This document shows, piece by piece, positions 7,708-16,670 of a DNA stretch of 29,980 bases. Location: NCBI GenBank assembly GCA_045638265.1, contig JAZUBA010000071.1, forward strand, positions 1-29,980, read 5' to 3'. Under the pieces are notes generated by a model. It did no database searches. It had not been told where the DNA came from and was given only the letters and a program-made list of their open reading frames with translations. Every line of letters begins with the position of its first letter. Within the stretch, counting starts at the first letter, position 1. The position numbers and the translations under genes were made by a program. The DNA comes from RGIG4140 sp045638265 (GTDB taxonomy: Bacteria > Pseudomonadota > Alphaproteobacteria > CAAHEQ01 > UBA3637).

Positions 7708-8655
7708 TTACGCTGATTGACGCATTTGAGTTAATAAAGATTCTTCATAATCATCTAAATTAACAATTTCATAAGCTGATTTATCAGCCATTAATTGGCG
7801 TAACAACTGATTTGTATGCATGTGTCCGGATTTAACACCGGCAAAATGTCCGATAATAGGCATACCAACTTGATATAAATCTCCAACGGCATCAAGTGTT
7901 TTATGAACAACAAATTCATTCTCACTTCTTAAACCGTCTTTGTTTAAAACTGTGTCACCATCTACAACAATTGCATTTTCTAAAGAACCACCTTTAGCTA
8001 ATCCCATAGAACGCAACATTTCAACTTCTTGTGCAAACCCAAATGTACGAGCATAAGAAATAGATTCTTTAAATGTACGTTCAGATAATGTAATAGAATA
8101 TTCTTGCCGACCAATAGCTTTTGATTTTGAAAAATCAATCATAAAATCAATAGATAAACCTTTTTCTGCCGGATATAAACATACGCTTATTCCGTTTTTA
8201 TCTTCAAAAGAAACTTCTTTTAAAATTTTGACAGCTTTTAATGGAGCATCTTGTTTAACAACGCCGGCGCATTCAATTAATGTGATATAGTCTGTTGCAG
8301 AACCATCCATAACCGGTACTTCGGCACTGTCAACTTCAATTAAAATATTAGTAATGCCAAATGCGGATAAAGCGGCCATTAAATGTTCAATAGTAGCTAC
8401 ATTAACACCATCTTTGTTTCCTACACAAGAACACATACGTGTGTCAACAACTGTTTCTTGTGAAACAGGGATAATATTATCTTTATCTGCAACGTCAGTT
8501 CTTTTAAAAACAATTCCAAAACCAATCGGAGCCGGTTTTAATGTCATGCGAACTTTGTTTCCGCTATGTAAACCAACACCAATACAAGGAATAGCGTTTT
8601 GTAATGTTTTTTCACAATTTTTATATGTTGTTAATGTCTTTATTTCAGCAATCAT
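7708..8655 (-). CDS. lpxC: UDP-3-O-acyl-N-acetylglucosamine deacetylase
   Basis: LpxC catalyses the first committed step of lipid A synthesis, a zinc-dependent deacetylation in the cytoplasm. I start it at 8655 (MIAEIKTL), 5 nt after AAAGGAG; a longer frame to 8700 would begin upstream of the predicted transcript start. The 315-residue protein shows zinc ligands H91 (in TIEHLM), H251 and D255 (HKTLDAVGDL), Glu90 next to the zinc site, and H278 in SGHMHTN. GVGLHSG and VPVMDGSA are also family signatures. Its presence shows that the organism makes lipopolysaccharide or a related lipid A. It is transcribed alone and divergently from the M23 peptidase gene. Confidence 0.96.
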   Translation of the reverse strand: MIAEIKTLTTYKNCEKTLQNAIPCIGVGLHSGNKVRMTLKPAPIGFGIVFKRTDVADKDNIIPVSQETVVDTRMCSCVGNKDGVNVATIEHLMAALSAFGITNILIEVDSAEVPVMDGSATDYITLIECAGVVKQDAPLKAVKILKEVSFEDKNGISVCLYPAEKGLSIDFMIDFSKSKAIGRQEYSITLSERTFKESISYARTFGFAQEVEMLRSMGLAKGGSLENAIVVDGDTVLNKDGLRSENEFVVHKTLDAVGDLYQVGMPIIGHFAGVKSGHMHTNQLLRQLMADKSAYEIVNLDDYEESLLTQMRQSA

Positions 8656-8682
8656 GATAACTCCTTTGCTTGATTTGGTTTG

Positions 8683-8711
8683 AGCATACAATGATTGCAT
8701 AAATTTGGCAA
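8683..8711 (-). promoter_or_regulatory. Predicted lpxC promoter
   Basis: TTGCCA (8706-8711) and TATGCT (8683-8688) are spaced by 17 nt. The expected transcript start near 8676 supports the 8655 start codon. Confidence 0.5.
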
Positions 8712-8829
8712 ATCAAAACTTATTTCAAATTGTTACAAAGATATGTAAAAATATTTATTTATAAAATTCAATACTTTATTGTTTTTAGACTAAATTTAAC
8801 TTGACTTAATTTAAAAAATATTACACAGT

Positions 8830-10401
8830 ATGCTTATGAGTATTTTAAACAAAATTCAAAAAGCTGTTCAACAATCTAAGATTGTCCGATATAAAACTTA
8901 TAAAAAAATCGGTTGTGTCGGGTATCGCAAAAATGTTGATCAAATTGTATTGGGATTAATGATAAGTATGCTTATCATTGGGGCTTTTTATATTGTACGT
9001 CCCGATTCTGATAAAATTGAATTGTTTGATCCAATTAATTGTGCGCCTAATTGTCCGATTGAACCTGTTCTTAATCAAGATGCACAAGAAGTGGTTCACT
9101 CTGATTTGGGAGATGATCCCGTTATTGAAGAAACGGAAGAAATTGACGAAACTATTGAAAACATAGTTTCAGATGAAAAAGATAATGCAAGCACAGAAGA
9201 ACAATATGATTCTTATTTAAAAAATTTAGAGGAACGGGTTTTAGAACAAACCGCTAAAGTTAAAACATTAACAATCAATAAAGGTGAAACTTTAGCCAAA
9301 TTATTGGCTCGTGCAAATCTAGCTAAAAAAAATCAAAATGGTATATTAAACGCTTTTAAAGAGTCTTTTCCCGATTTAAATTTTAACAAAATTCAATCTG
9401 AAACGCCTATTTTGATATTTTTAGATAAAAAAAGCGATTCTTTTATCGGTATTATTGTTCCGAATACAAGAGGGAAGTTTTTTATTGTTCATAAAGAAAA
9501 CGAAAGTACTTTTTCTGCCACTCAGGAAGATGGTTTTATTGAAACACAAAATAGACATATTAAAGGCGTTATAGAGAGGACTTTTAGTGGTTCAGCTCAA
9601 AAATACGGTGTTCCTAAAGAAGCCGTAAATCAAATTTTAGATGCGCTGGATGGCGATATGAATTTACGTAACGGGGTACGTAAAGGTGATTCTTTTGAGG
9701 TTATTTATGCAGAAAGTGTGACTTCAGGAGGTATGCCTTTAGATTTAAATAATCAGGTCTTGTTTGTTTCTTTAAAACAAGGTAAAAAAGCATATTACCG
9801 TTATTTATACACAGATAAAACAGGAACATCAGCTTTTTATAATCCATTAGGGCAAAGCGGTCAAAAAACTTTGGCAAAACGTCCGGTTAAAGCCGTACCA
9901 CGTTTATCTTCTTCGTATGGCTGGCGAATGCATCCGATTTTAATGTATCGTATTTTTCATAGTGGAGTTGATTTAGCTTGTCCGAAAGGAACACCTATTT
10001 ATGCAGCGGCTGATGGGCGTATTACTCAAATCGGGCGAAAAGGAGCCTATGGAAAATATATTCGTATGAAACATGCCGGAGGATACGAAACAGCATATGC
10101 ACATATGAATGGTTATAAAAGTGGTTTAAAAAAGGGCTCATATGTTAAACAAGGTAATATCATCGGTTATGTTGGATCAACAGGTCGTTCAACCGGACCT
10201 CATTTACATTTTGAAGTTTGGAAAAATGGTAAAAGAACCAATCCGTTTAATACAAATGTTATTGCCGGCAAGCAATTAACAGGATTTGAATTGGAGCAAT
10301 TTCAATCATTTGCCGATAGTATCCATCCGGAATTTCAAAAGCACTTATTTGGAAAATATCCGCCGATTCCACCTGTTAAACCTCAAAAAAAGACAAAATA
10401 A
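8830..10401 (+). CDS. M23 family peptidoglycan endopeptidase (MepM-like)
   Basis: This zinc peptidase is likely to cut peptide cross-links in peptidoglycan. Of 523 residues, about 38-57 form a single membrane anchor (VLGLMISMLIIGAFYIV); an acidic stretch follows (about 75-125), then an OapA/LysM-like segment beginning TLTINKGETLAKLLARA, and the C-terminal M23 (LytM) domain at about 360-475. The zinc motif HxxxD is H377-D381 (FHSGVDLAC) and the HxH motif is H458/H460 (GPHLHFE), so the domain looks active. The start is uncertain: ATGs at 8830 and 8836 both lack a clear ribosome binding site. It ends 3 bp from the convergent remnant at 10405. Confidence 0.92.
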   Translation: MLMSILNKIQKAVQQSKIVRYKTYKKIGCVGYRKNVDQIVLGLMISMLIIGAFYIVRPDSDKIELFDPINCAPNCPIEPVLNQDAQEVVHSDLGDDPVIEETEEIDETIENIVSDEKDNASTEEQYDSYLKNLEERVLEQTAKVKTLTINKGETLAKLLARANLAKKNQNGILNAFKESFPDLNFNKIQSETPILIFLDKKSDSFIGIIVPNTRGKFFIVHKENESTFSATQEDGFIETQNRHIKGVIERTFSGSAQKYGVPKEAVNQILDALDGDMNLRNGVRKGDSFEVIYAESVTSGGMPLDLNNQVLFVSLKQGKKAYYRYLYTDKTGTSAFYNPLGQSGQKTLAKRPVKAVPRLSSSYGWRMHPILMYRIFHSGVDLACPKGTPIYAAADGRITQIGRKGAYGKYIRMKHAGGYETAYAHMNGYKSGLKKGSYVKQGNIIGYVGSTGRSTGPHLHFEVWKNGKRTNPFNTNVIAGKQLTGFELEQFQSFADSIHPEFQKHLFGKYPPIPPVKPQKKTK

Positions 10402-10404
10402 GTC

Positions 10405-10752
10405 TTACCATGTGTCATATTTATAAGCACGATATGTGGTATTATTTTTTTTAAGGCTTAAACGCCAAATCTCTTGACCATTTTTATCTAATTCCATAGC
10501 ACTTACATCTTTATTAGATCCACCACTAACAAAATATGTTTGATTATTTGTTATTTGAACAGAACCCATATAAGCACTATAAAAGGGCAGTTTAATTCTT
10601 TTCCATTTTGTGATTTTTTTGTTTTTTTCATCCAGTGTCAAATGCAAAATAGAAGATGCTTTGTTTTTTGATTTGGTAATATTTTTTTGAGAAGTTATTG
10701 CATTATCAAATAAAATAATTTCGTTAGAATTAAGAATAAGTGGTGAATAATG
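10405..10752 (-). pseudogene. C-terminal remnant of an arylsulfotransferase-like (AssT-family) gene
   Basis: The open frame spans 115 codons but no good ATG begins it. It opens HYSPLILNSNEIILFDN, which matches the 'QHAP..LPNGNILLFDNG' segment I remember from the C-terminal half of aryl-sulfate sulfotransferases, and it ends GQEIWRLSLK...YRAYKYDTW, like the end of that beta-propeller. A stop codon directly precedes the His codon, so the N-terminal propeller is missing. This looks like a decayed gene, or a frameshift joining it to the overlapping ORF at 10730. The identification is from memory of the family. Confidence 0.5.
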
Positions 10753-11011
10753 TTATGATTTCATTTTTTTGAATATTTCTTTTTTTATAGAAATATGTTT
10801 TATTTCCAAAACGAATACTGTTTTTCTTTAATGATGAAAATGAATGAGCATAGTAATCCGTGATTTCTGTATCAAAAGCAGGAATGCTTTCTTCTTCATT
10901 AATAAATAAAACATTATTAACATCACGCTCAAAGTGAATTTCATCCGTTTGACAAAAAAACAAAAAGAGAAAAATGCTGGACAATATTACTATAATTTTT
11001 ATTTTTAACAT
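10730..11011 (-). CDS. Small lipoprotein-like hypothetical protein
   Basis: The 93-residue ORF begins with a hydrophobic export signal (KIKIIVILSSIFLFLFFC) ending in a Cys that could be a lipid attachment site. The rest is polar with no recognised domain. It starts 2 bp after the stop of the upstream secreted protein gene and overlaps the AssT-like open frame by 23 bp in a different frame. It may be the N-terminal piece of a gene broken by deletion or frameshift, with the AssT-like remnant as the other piece. Confidence 0.5.
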   Translation of the reverse strand: MLKIKIIVILSSIFLFLFFCQTDEIHFERDVNNVLFINEEESIPAFDTEITDYYAHSFSSLKKNSIRFGNKTYFYKKRNIQKNEIITLFTTYS

Positions 11012-11013
11012 TT

Positions 11014-11466
11014 TTAATCAAGTTTCTTTTGTTTGTATACAATGTTTTTTTCTTTGTTTTGCATATCAAAGGGAATCTCAAATAAAACTGTACCGGAATG
11101 TGTTCCTTTTTTAATTTTTAATCGGGTAAATGGTTTTATATTATAATCCGACAAAAAAGTATCATCAACTAATCTTGGATATGTGTTACCGTTTACTTGA
11201 AGTAATAATTCATTAGAGTTAAATGTATTATTATCCGCATCGGCTTTTTGAACTGTTAAATCAACTTGTACAAAAACATGGTTTTGTGTTGGTTTTTTTT
11301 CTAATTCAGAAACAATCATATCGCCAGTATATGTTTCCATATCTTCTGATATAAAAAATTTCTCATGTAATTGTATGTTGTTGATTTGAATATTCCATCC
11401 CTCTATTGTTGTTGCAAAAGCAAAAGAATGAAAAAACAAACAAATTATCAATAATGCTTTTTTCAT
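11014..11466 (-). CDS. Secreted protein with DUF4352-like Ig fold (tentative)
   Basis: The 150-residue protein has a clear signal peptide (MKKALLIICLFFHSFAFA). The mature part has the pattern HVFVQVDLTVQKADADN, LLLQVNGNTYPR and HSGTVLFEIP. This resembles the immunoglobulin-like DUF4352/telokin fold seen in small bacterial lipoproteins, where a hydrophobic strand is followed by a 'G..G.v.F.vP' segment. It lies 12 bp after the large DUF1152-like gene and 2 bp before the next ORF, so the three form an operon. The role is unknown. Confidence 0.7.
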   Translation of the reverse strand: MKKALLIICLFFHSFAFATTIEGWNIQINNIQLHEKFFISEDMETYTGDMIVSELEKKPTQNHVFVQVDLTVQKADADNNTFNSNELLLQVNGNTYPRLVDDTFLSDYNIKPFTRLKIKKGTHSGTVLFEIPFDMQNKEKNIVYKQKKLD

Positions 11467-11478
11467 AGTTTCTCCTAT

Positions 11479-13743
11479 TTATCTTGAATGAATATTTTGA
11501 ATGTTTAATGGATTTTGCAATAATGATTGCTCGGTCTGATTGGTAATTACTTTTAAATGTTTGTCTAATGACATAGCAACAAGATACTTCATAGAGTCGG
11601 TAATAACAATAAAGGGATCCCATGGATTGTTATTATCTAAAACAACATGTCTCGGTAAAGGCAAAACGCAAAGACCCGTATGTCCTTTTAAAGCTTCTTG
11701 TAATGCAAAAGGTGTTTTACCAAAAGCAGATTCGCTTGAACCATCCATACCCCAATACTGATAATTTTGAACAATTTGCTTGTTTTCTTGTTCTGAAAAA
11801 GAAATACAGACAGCAGAAGCTTTGGATAAAATAGATTGCGCATAAGATGGGGTATCAACACCTGTTGCTAAAATAACAGACGTTTTATTTTGATAGCCTT
11901 GTAATTCTGAAATAGCTTTTAACGAAGTATAATCTTGATCCGGAGTAGCCTTTGCTGAATTTAAATTATTTGTATGACTTAAATACAACGAATCACCACC
12001 AGTATCTACAGATATGATATTATCAGCCCCTCCAGCATGTTGAATGGCGGATTGTATTTTTTGTACCAATAAACCGTCTTGTTTATCTAAAATAAGATAA
12101 ACCGGTATTGCTGTACCTGCAACTAAATTTTCTAAAAATCGTCCGGTTCCTGTTGTTTGGGGTAATATTTTATATACACCAGATGAGATTTCTCCGCCAT
12201 GGTTTATGATTTCTCGTGTGATGCCAACTTGTTGAGACTGTTTTCCTTGTGATTGTGTTTTGTCAGTGCGAATAGAAATAATACAGGAAGCTTGTTTTGG
12301 ATTTAAAAATGCCAATTGTCCGGCTTGTATACAATCTGATCCGCCTCCGATGCCGATAAAAGCCGATTTTCCTTTGGGTAAAATATCATGAACTGATTTA
12401 TTTTGAATAAATTGTTTTGTGTTAATTTGTGTCGGCTCTTTTAAAAATGCCATTCCAAAAGCTTTATCTATGTTAATATGAACATCTATTAAATTTTGAT
12501 GAAAAATCTCTGCATTTTGTAGAGCTTGTTTTGCTATATCATTAATATCAACCGTTATCACTCCGGTTAATTGTTGTCTTTTTACAGCGATACGTGTTGC
12601 CGTATAAATTTGTGCTAAAGAAATAAATGCTGATTTATAAGCTTTGTATAAAGCTTTTCTTTTTTCAATAGGATTTGTATCAACCGGCAATTTGCTTAAA
12701 TAATATTTTTTTGTATTATCAATAAATGCCGGAGCATAATAAATTAAAATCGCACTTGTATTATTCAGACCGGTTGCATTTAATTCTTTTTGTAAAATAT
12801 GTTGAACATTATTCGGTAAATTATGCCATACTTCTGTTAATAATTCACCATCATCTTTTACAAAACAACGAGAAAGAGCTGCTAAACGACTTAAAGCAAA
12901 ACCTTTCTGTGTTTTCGAATCAAATCCGACTAATTCTCCCCGAATAGATATATACCGATTGTAAGAATCAGAAAACGGTTCTGTCATTAAAGATTTTATT
13001 GCCAAATCATATCCGTAATAAACCGGTTCACTCATAACTAATGAACCGTTATTTTGAATGTGTCCGGCAGCACCGGCTACATCATAAAAAGCGTGTAAAA
13101 TATATAAATCTCTGACCTTTTTGCTGATTGATTGAATTTTCGGTAAATCAGCCGGTGTATTTTCTCCTTGTGCAAATTGACCTAAATTAAAGGTTGTATT
13201 TAATCCTTCTAAAATAATAGTTTGTTGAGTTTGGGTTAAATTTTGAAAACCTGAAAAAAGCTCTGGTTGTTCATTGAGAAGTGTTACAAAAATGGTATCA
13301 TGGTCAGCATCAGTATGATTTTTTAATTTTTGATAAGCATTTATTAACGTGTATGTTTTTCCTAAATCATTACACATAATAGAATAAATGGCAATTTCCA
13401 AATCTTCCGGTGTTTGAATGACTTGTTTTGTGAAATTTTTTAACGCTTCAAATGATTGGTGCGATAATTTAATCTGTGGATTCTGACAAGCAGTAAAAGC
13501 CTCATAATCGTTTGATAAAACATATTTGAGACAAAGTAAACCAACAGCAGCCCTGTCAAATTCTATGGTATCAGCTAGATTATCTGTTTCAAATACCTGA
13601 TATGCCAAACTATTTGGAGATATTTTATTTTTACCGGCAGATGCTGTTGTTTTGTTTCCTAAAACTGTATATTGAATTTCGGGGTATTTATTTAAGATTG
13701 TTTTTAAAAACGTAATATCCTCTACTTGTAATAACGACAACAT
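11479..13743 (-). CDS. Large two-part protein with C-terminal DUF1152-like domain
   Basis: I place the start at 13743 (MLSLLQVED), where GGAGG sits 5 nt upstream; the alternative ATG at 13755 overlaps that ribosome binding site. The 754-residue protein has no signal peptide or membrane helix. The C-terminal half (about 455-740) contains FIGIGGGSDCIQAGQ, an N-terminal nucleotide-binding-like loop, and later DTGGDSLYLS and LATGVDTPSY, which resemble the DUF1152 family. The N-terminal half has scattered His/Asp motifs (MCNDLGK, HTDADHD, LHAFYDVAGAAGH) that recall HD-type phosphohydrolases; this is tentative. It is the first gene of a three-ORF group. The function is unknown, and the fusion is worth a structural comparison. 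Confidence 0.75.
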   Translation of the reverse strand: MLSLLQVEDITFLKTILNKYPEIQYTVLGNKTTASAGKNKISPNSLAYQVFETDNLADTIEFDRAAVGLLCLKYVLSNDYEAFTACQNPQIKLSHQSFEALKNFTKQVIQTPEDLEIAIYSIMCNDLGKTYTLINAYQKLKNHTDADHDTIFVTLLNEQPELFSGFQNLTQTQQTIILEGLNTTFNLGQFAQGENTPADLPKIQSISKKVRDLYILHAFYDVAGAAGHIQNNGSLVMSEPVYYGYDLAIKSLMTEPFSDSYNRYISIRGELVGFDSKTQKGFALSRLAALSRCFVKDDGELLTEVWHNLPNNVQHILQKELNATGLNNTSAILIYYAPAFIDNTKKYYLSKLPVDTNPIEKRKALYKAYKSAFISLAQIYTATRIAVKRQQLTGVITVDINDIAKQALQNAEIFHQNLIDVHINIDKAFGMAFLKEPTQINTKQFIQNKSVHDILPKGKSAFIGIGGGSDCIQAGQLAFLNPKQASCIISIRTDKTQSQGKQSQQVGITREIINHGGEISSGVYKILPQTTGTGRFLENLVAGTAIPVYLILDKQDGLLVQKIQSAIQHAGGADNIISVDTGGDSLYLSHTNNLNSAKATPDQDYTSLKAISELQGYQNKTSVILATGVDTPSYAQSILSKASAVCISFSEQENKQIVQNYQYWGMDGSSESAFGKTPFALQEALKGHTGLCVLPLPRHVVLDNNNPWDPFIVITDSMKYLVAMSLDKHLKVITNQTEQSLLQNPLNIQNIHSR

Positions 13744-13809
13744 TAAAACCTCCATATAATGTATTCAATTTATCATAGTATAGTTTTGTTGTAAAGATTT
13801 TTATAAAAA

Positions 13810-13841
13810 AAAGAACTCATCAAATTCTGAATGAGTTCTTT
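13810..13841 (-). terminator. Intrinsic terminator of rpoH
   Basis: An 11-bp stem AAAGAACTCAT/ATGAGTTCTTT encloses a 10-nt loop and is followed on the minus strand by a U run. It lies 18 bp past the rpoH stop. Confidence 0.85.
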
Positions 13842-13859
13842 GATTTATATATATAAAAT

Positions 13860-14735
13860 TTATATAAATAATTGGGATGCTTTGGTTTTTACTATGTTGG
13901 CGATTTTTTCAAAAGCTTTTGTTTCAATTTGTCGGACTCGTTCACGACTAATCTTAAATTGTTCTCCCAAATCTTCCAATGTTTTGGGATTTTCACTTAA
14001 AAATCGTTCCCGAACAATAATTTGTTCTCGTTCAGACAAATGAGAAATAGCTTCAAGGAGCAATCTTTTCTTAACTATTAAATCTTGAGAATTTCCCAAA
14101 CTTTCTTCTACAGATTCAGATTGGTCTATTAGCATGTCTTGGTGATTAGTGGCCGTATCTCCTGATAAATATGTATTTAAGGAAGAATCACCGCTTAACC
14201 GTTGTTCCATTTCTAAAACATCTTTTTTAGAAACCCCTAACATTTTTGAAATTTGTTCAGCTGTTTCTTCATTAAGTGCTGTTTCATCATATAAACCTAA
14301 ACGAGATTTAATTTTATGCAAATTATAGAATAATCGTTTTTGAGTTGCTACCGTTCCTATTTTGACCAAAGACCAAGATTTTAAAATAAATTCTGAAATA
14401 GAAGCTTTAATCCACCAAATAGCATAGGTTGCTAAGCGAAACCCTTTATTCGGATCAAATTTTTTAATCGCTTGCATTAATCCGATATTCGCTTCTGAAA
14501 TTAAGTCAGCTAATGATAAACCGTAATGACGAAATGAAAGCGCAACTTTCGCAGCCAATCGTAAATGTGAAGTTGTTAATTTATGAGCGGCATCTACATC
14601 TTGATAATCGTGATAACGTTTGGCTAACATAAATTCCTCTTCCGCATCTAACATTGGAAATTTGTTTACTTCAGATAGATAAAGAGAGAGAGAGTTGCGC
14701 GTGTATAATAATGATAATACATTTGATTGATGCAT
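13860..14735 (-). CDS. rpoH: RNA polymerase heat-shock sigma factor RpoH
   Basis: This is an alternative sigma factor directing transcription of heat-shock genes. I start at 14735 (MHQSNVLSLL) because AAAGGA lies 6 nt upstream; the frame is open 33 codons further but those codons cover the promoter region. It has 291 residues: region 2 with KFDPNKGFRLATYAIWWIKA (about 92-111), the RpoH box QKRLFYNLH at 132-140, and a region 4 helix-turn-helix (LEDLGEQFKISRERVRQIE). The RpoH box distinguishes it from RpoD. It has its own promoter and terminator. Confidence 0.93.
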   Translation of the reverse strand: MHQSNVLSLLYTRNSLSLYLSEVNKFPMLDAEEEFMLAKRYHDYQDVDAAHKLTTSHLRLAAKVALSFRHYGLSLADLISEANIGLMQAIKKFDPNKGFRLATYAIWWIKASISEFILKSWSLVKIGTVATQKRLFYNLHKIKSRLGLYDETALNEETAEQISKMLGVSKKDVLEMEQRLSGDSSLNTYLSGDTATNHQDMLIDQSESVEESLGNSQDLIVKKRLLLEAISHLSEREQIIVRERFLSENPKTLEDLGEQFKISRERVRQIETKAFEKIANIVKTKASQLFI

Positions 14736-14804
14736 TTTATATCCTTTCATTAAAGCAATATAATTCGAATCTCTTGTAGAAGACAATTCGTTTTTAACAA
14801 CGTA

Positions 14805-14834
14805 AGTGTACCAAATAATACCACCCTTTGTCAA
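14805..14834 (-). promoter_or_regulatory. Predicted sigma-70 promoter of rpoH
   Basis: A consensus -35 TTGACA (14829-14834) and a -10 TACACT (14805-14810) are separated by 18 nt. The predicted leader is about 60 nt long. Confidence 0.65.
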
Positions 14835-14914
14835 GGGGGTAAGGATTTAAAATGATATGTTTTTTACTTGATTTTGCATACAATGATATAAAATTTACAT
14901 TGTTTTTCAAATTA

Positions 14915-15007
14915 TTAATTTGTCAACGGTGAATTTTGTAACAGATAATACAAAATAAAACCGACAATAATAGCACCAATTAGAAAATGTTGGAATGGAG
15001 TCATCAT
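14915..15007 (-). CDS. Possible 30-residue single-membrane-helix protein
   Basis: A short frame in the rpoH-map gap encodes a start MMTPFQHF, a hydrophobic helix (LIGAIIVGFILYYLL) and the tail QNSPLTN. This is the shape of a small bacterial membrane peptide. A weak ribosome binding site (AAGAG) lies about 9 nt upstream and a TATAAT-like box lies near 15035. No homologue is recognised. The rest of the 14836-15148 interval holds only the map promoter. Confidence 0.4.
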   Translation of the reverse strand: MMTPFQHFLIGAIIVGFILYYLLQNSPLTN

Positions 15008-15089
15008 TTGTTTTGCTCTTTTTAAGTAATCTAATACTTATTATATAGCAAAAATAATTAAAAAAAGCGAGTCTTTTTTATAAAAACAC

Positions 15090-15118
15090 TTGAAGATAAT
15101 CAAAAAAAGAAGTACCAT
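15090..15118 (+). promoter_or_regulatory. Predicted promoter of map-radC operon
   Basis: TTGAAG (15090-15095) and TACCAT (15113-15118) have a 17-nt spacer and lie 30 bp before the map start codon. Confidence 0.45.
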
Positions 15119-15148
15119 AGTGTATAAATAAACAATAAGGATGAAAAA

Positions 15149-15937
15149 ATGGCAAAAGATGTTACAAAATATTCGTTAAAAGATTTTGAAGGTTTACGTA
15201 AAGCAGGGCGTTTAGCTGCCGAAACATTGGATTATATTACCCCTTTTGTAAAAGTGGGTGTGTCAACAGGGGCTTTGGATGATTTATTAGAAGCTTTTAT
15301 GCGTAAAAATGGAGGTATTCCGGCTACAATCGGTTATCACGGTTATGAAAAGGCAAGTTGTATTTCGCCCAACCACGTCGTTTGTCATGGCATTCCCTCT
15401 CCGACAAAAATATTACAGGATGGGGATATTATTAATATTGATATTACAGTTATTGTAGATGGTTGGTATGGAGATACTTCCCGTATGTATTATGTCGGCA
15501 AACCCAGTGTGAAAGCAAGACGATTGGTTGAAACAACTTATCAAACGATGTTAGCCGGTATTGAACAATGTAAACCGGGGAATACAACCGGAGATATTGG
15601 TCATGCGATGCAAGAATTAGCCGCTTCTGAAAATTATTCAGTTGTGTTGGATTTTTGCGGACATGGTATTGGTCGGGTTTTTCATGGTGCGCCTAACATT
15701 TTAAATTACGGCACACCTAAAACAGGAACTAAATTAGAAACGGGTATGGTTTTTACGGTTGAACCAATGGTCAATATCGGCTCCTATAAAACACTAACTT
15801 TGTCAGATGGATGGACAACGATTACGAAAGATCGTTCTTTATCAGCTCAATTTGAACATACAATCGGTATTACAGAAGACGGATACGAAATATTTACTTT
15901 GTCTCCTAACGGTTGGACTTATCCACCATATCGTTAA
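15149..15937 (+). CDS. map: Methionine aminopeptidase type I
   Basis: The enzyme removes the initiator methionine from new proteins in the cytoplasm. The 262-residue protein has the pita-bread fold signatures and all five metal ligands: D98 (NIDIT), D109 (YGDTS), H172 (GHGIG), E205 (TVEPM) and E236 (FEHTI). The substrate-contacting His80 lies in VVCHGIPSP. An AAGGA ribosome binding site precedes it. radC follows after 10 bp. Confidence 0.96.
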   Translation: MAKDVTKYSLKDFEGLRKAGRLAAETLDYITPFVKVGVSTGALDDLLEAFMRKNGGIPATIGYHGYEKASCISPNHVVCHGIPSPTKILQDGDIINIDITVIVDGWYGDTSRMYYVGKPSVKARRLVETTYQTMLAGIEQCKPGNTTGDIGHAMQELAASENYSVVLDFCGHGIGRVFHGAPNILNYGTPKTGTKLETGMVFTVEPMVNIGSYKTLTLSDGWTTITKDRSLSAQFEHTIGITEDGYEIFTLSPNGWTYPPYR

Positions 15938-15947
15938 GGTTGTTCTT

Positions 15948-16670
15948 ATGGCAAAAAAATCTGAAACTGTTTCTCTGTTTAAAATTAAAGATAAACAACC
16001 CGATTATTTAGGGCATCGTTCTCGTATGAGACAAAAACTCCTATCAAAAGGAGCATCTTCTTTATCGGAAGCAGAATTACTTGAAATGATTTTAATGACC
16101 GCTTTACCCAGACGAGATGTTAAACCGTTAGCAAAAGAATTATTACGCCAATTTATTTCTTTTTCCGGCGTTATTCATGCAGATACTTACGCATTATCAC
16201 AAATTAAAGGCGTTAAAGAATCTGTTATCAGTTTATTAAAATTGATTGAAGGTAGTTGTCAGGTTTTATTAAAGCCCAATACCAATAAAGGTACCGTTTT
16301 ATCTGAATGGAATCAAATTGTTGATTATTGCCGTTTTAATTTATCACATGAACAATGTGAACATTTGTATCTGATTTATTTAGATTCAAAAATGAAATTA
16401 ATTACTATAGATGATTTTCAAAAAGGATCTGCCAATCGGTTGCCGATTTTTCCACAGGAAATTTTAAAACGAGCTTTAAATGTGAATGCTAAAGCTGTTA
16501 TTATGGTTCACAATCATCCATCAGGTGAAGCTAAACCCTCTGTTGAAGATTTAAGTCAAACAGATGACGTCCGTGATTTTTTAGAACACGGAGGTATTTC
16601 ATTGTATGATCATCTTATTATCGGTAATCAAAATGTTTATTCCATTATGCATAAAGGGTTGATTAATTAA
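15948..16670 (+). CDS. radC: RadC family JAMM-domain protein
   Basis: I start it at 15948 (MAKKSETVSLF), just after map; the open frame extends back to 15807 but that part overlaps map. The 240-residue protein has an N-terminal helix-hairpin-helix-like part (about 35-100) and a C-terminal JAB1/MPN-type metallopeptidase fold with the motif MVHNHPSGEAKPSVED, giving zinc ligands H188, H190 and D201. Despite its name, a DNA repair role for RadC is not established and its substrate is unknown. It abuts the next gene. Confidence 0.93.
   Translation: MAKKSETVSLFKIKDKQPDYLGHRSRMRQKLLSKGASSLSEAELLEMILMTALPRRDVKPLAKELLRQFISFSGVIHADTYALSQIKGVKESVISLLKLIEGSCQVLLKPNTNKGTVLSEWNQIVDYCRFNLSHEQCEHLYLIYLDSKMKLITIDDFQKGSANRLPIFPQEILKRALNVNAKAVIMVHNHPSGEAKPSVEDLSQTDDVRDFLEHGGISLYDHLIIGNQNVYSIMHKGLIN

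Noticed and set aside
11363..11623. An 86-codon minus-strand ORF
   Set aside because: It overlaps the start of the secreted protein gene and the end of the DUF1152-like gene in another frame; both of those have better support.
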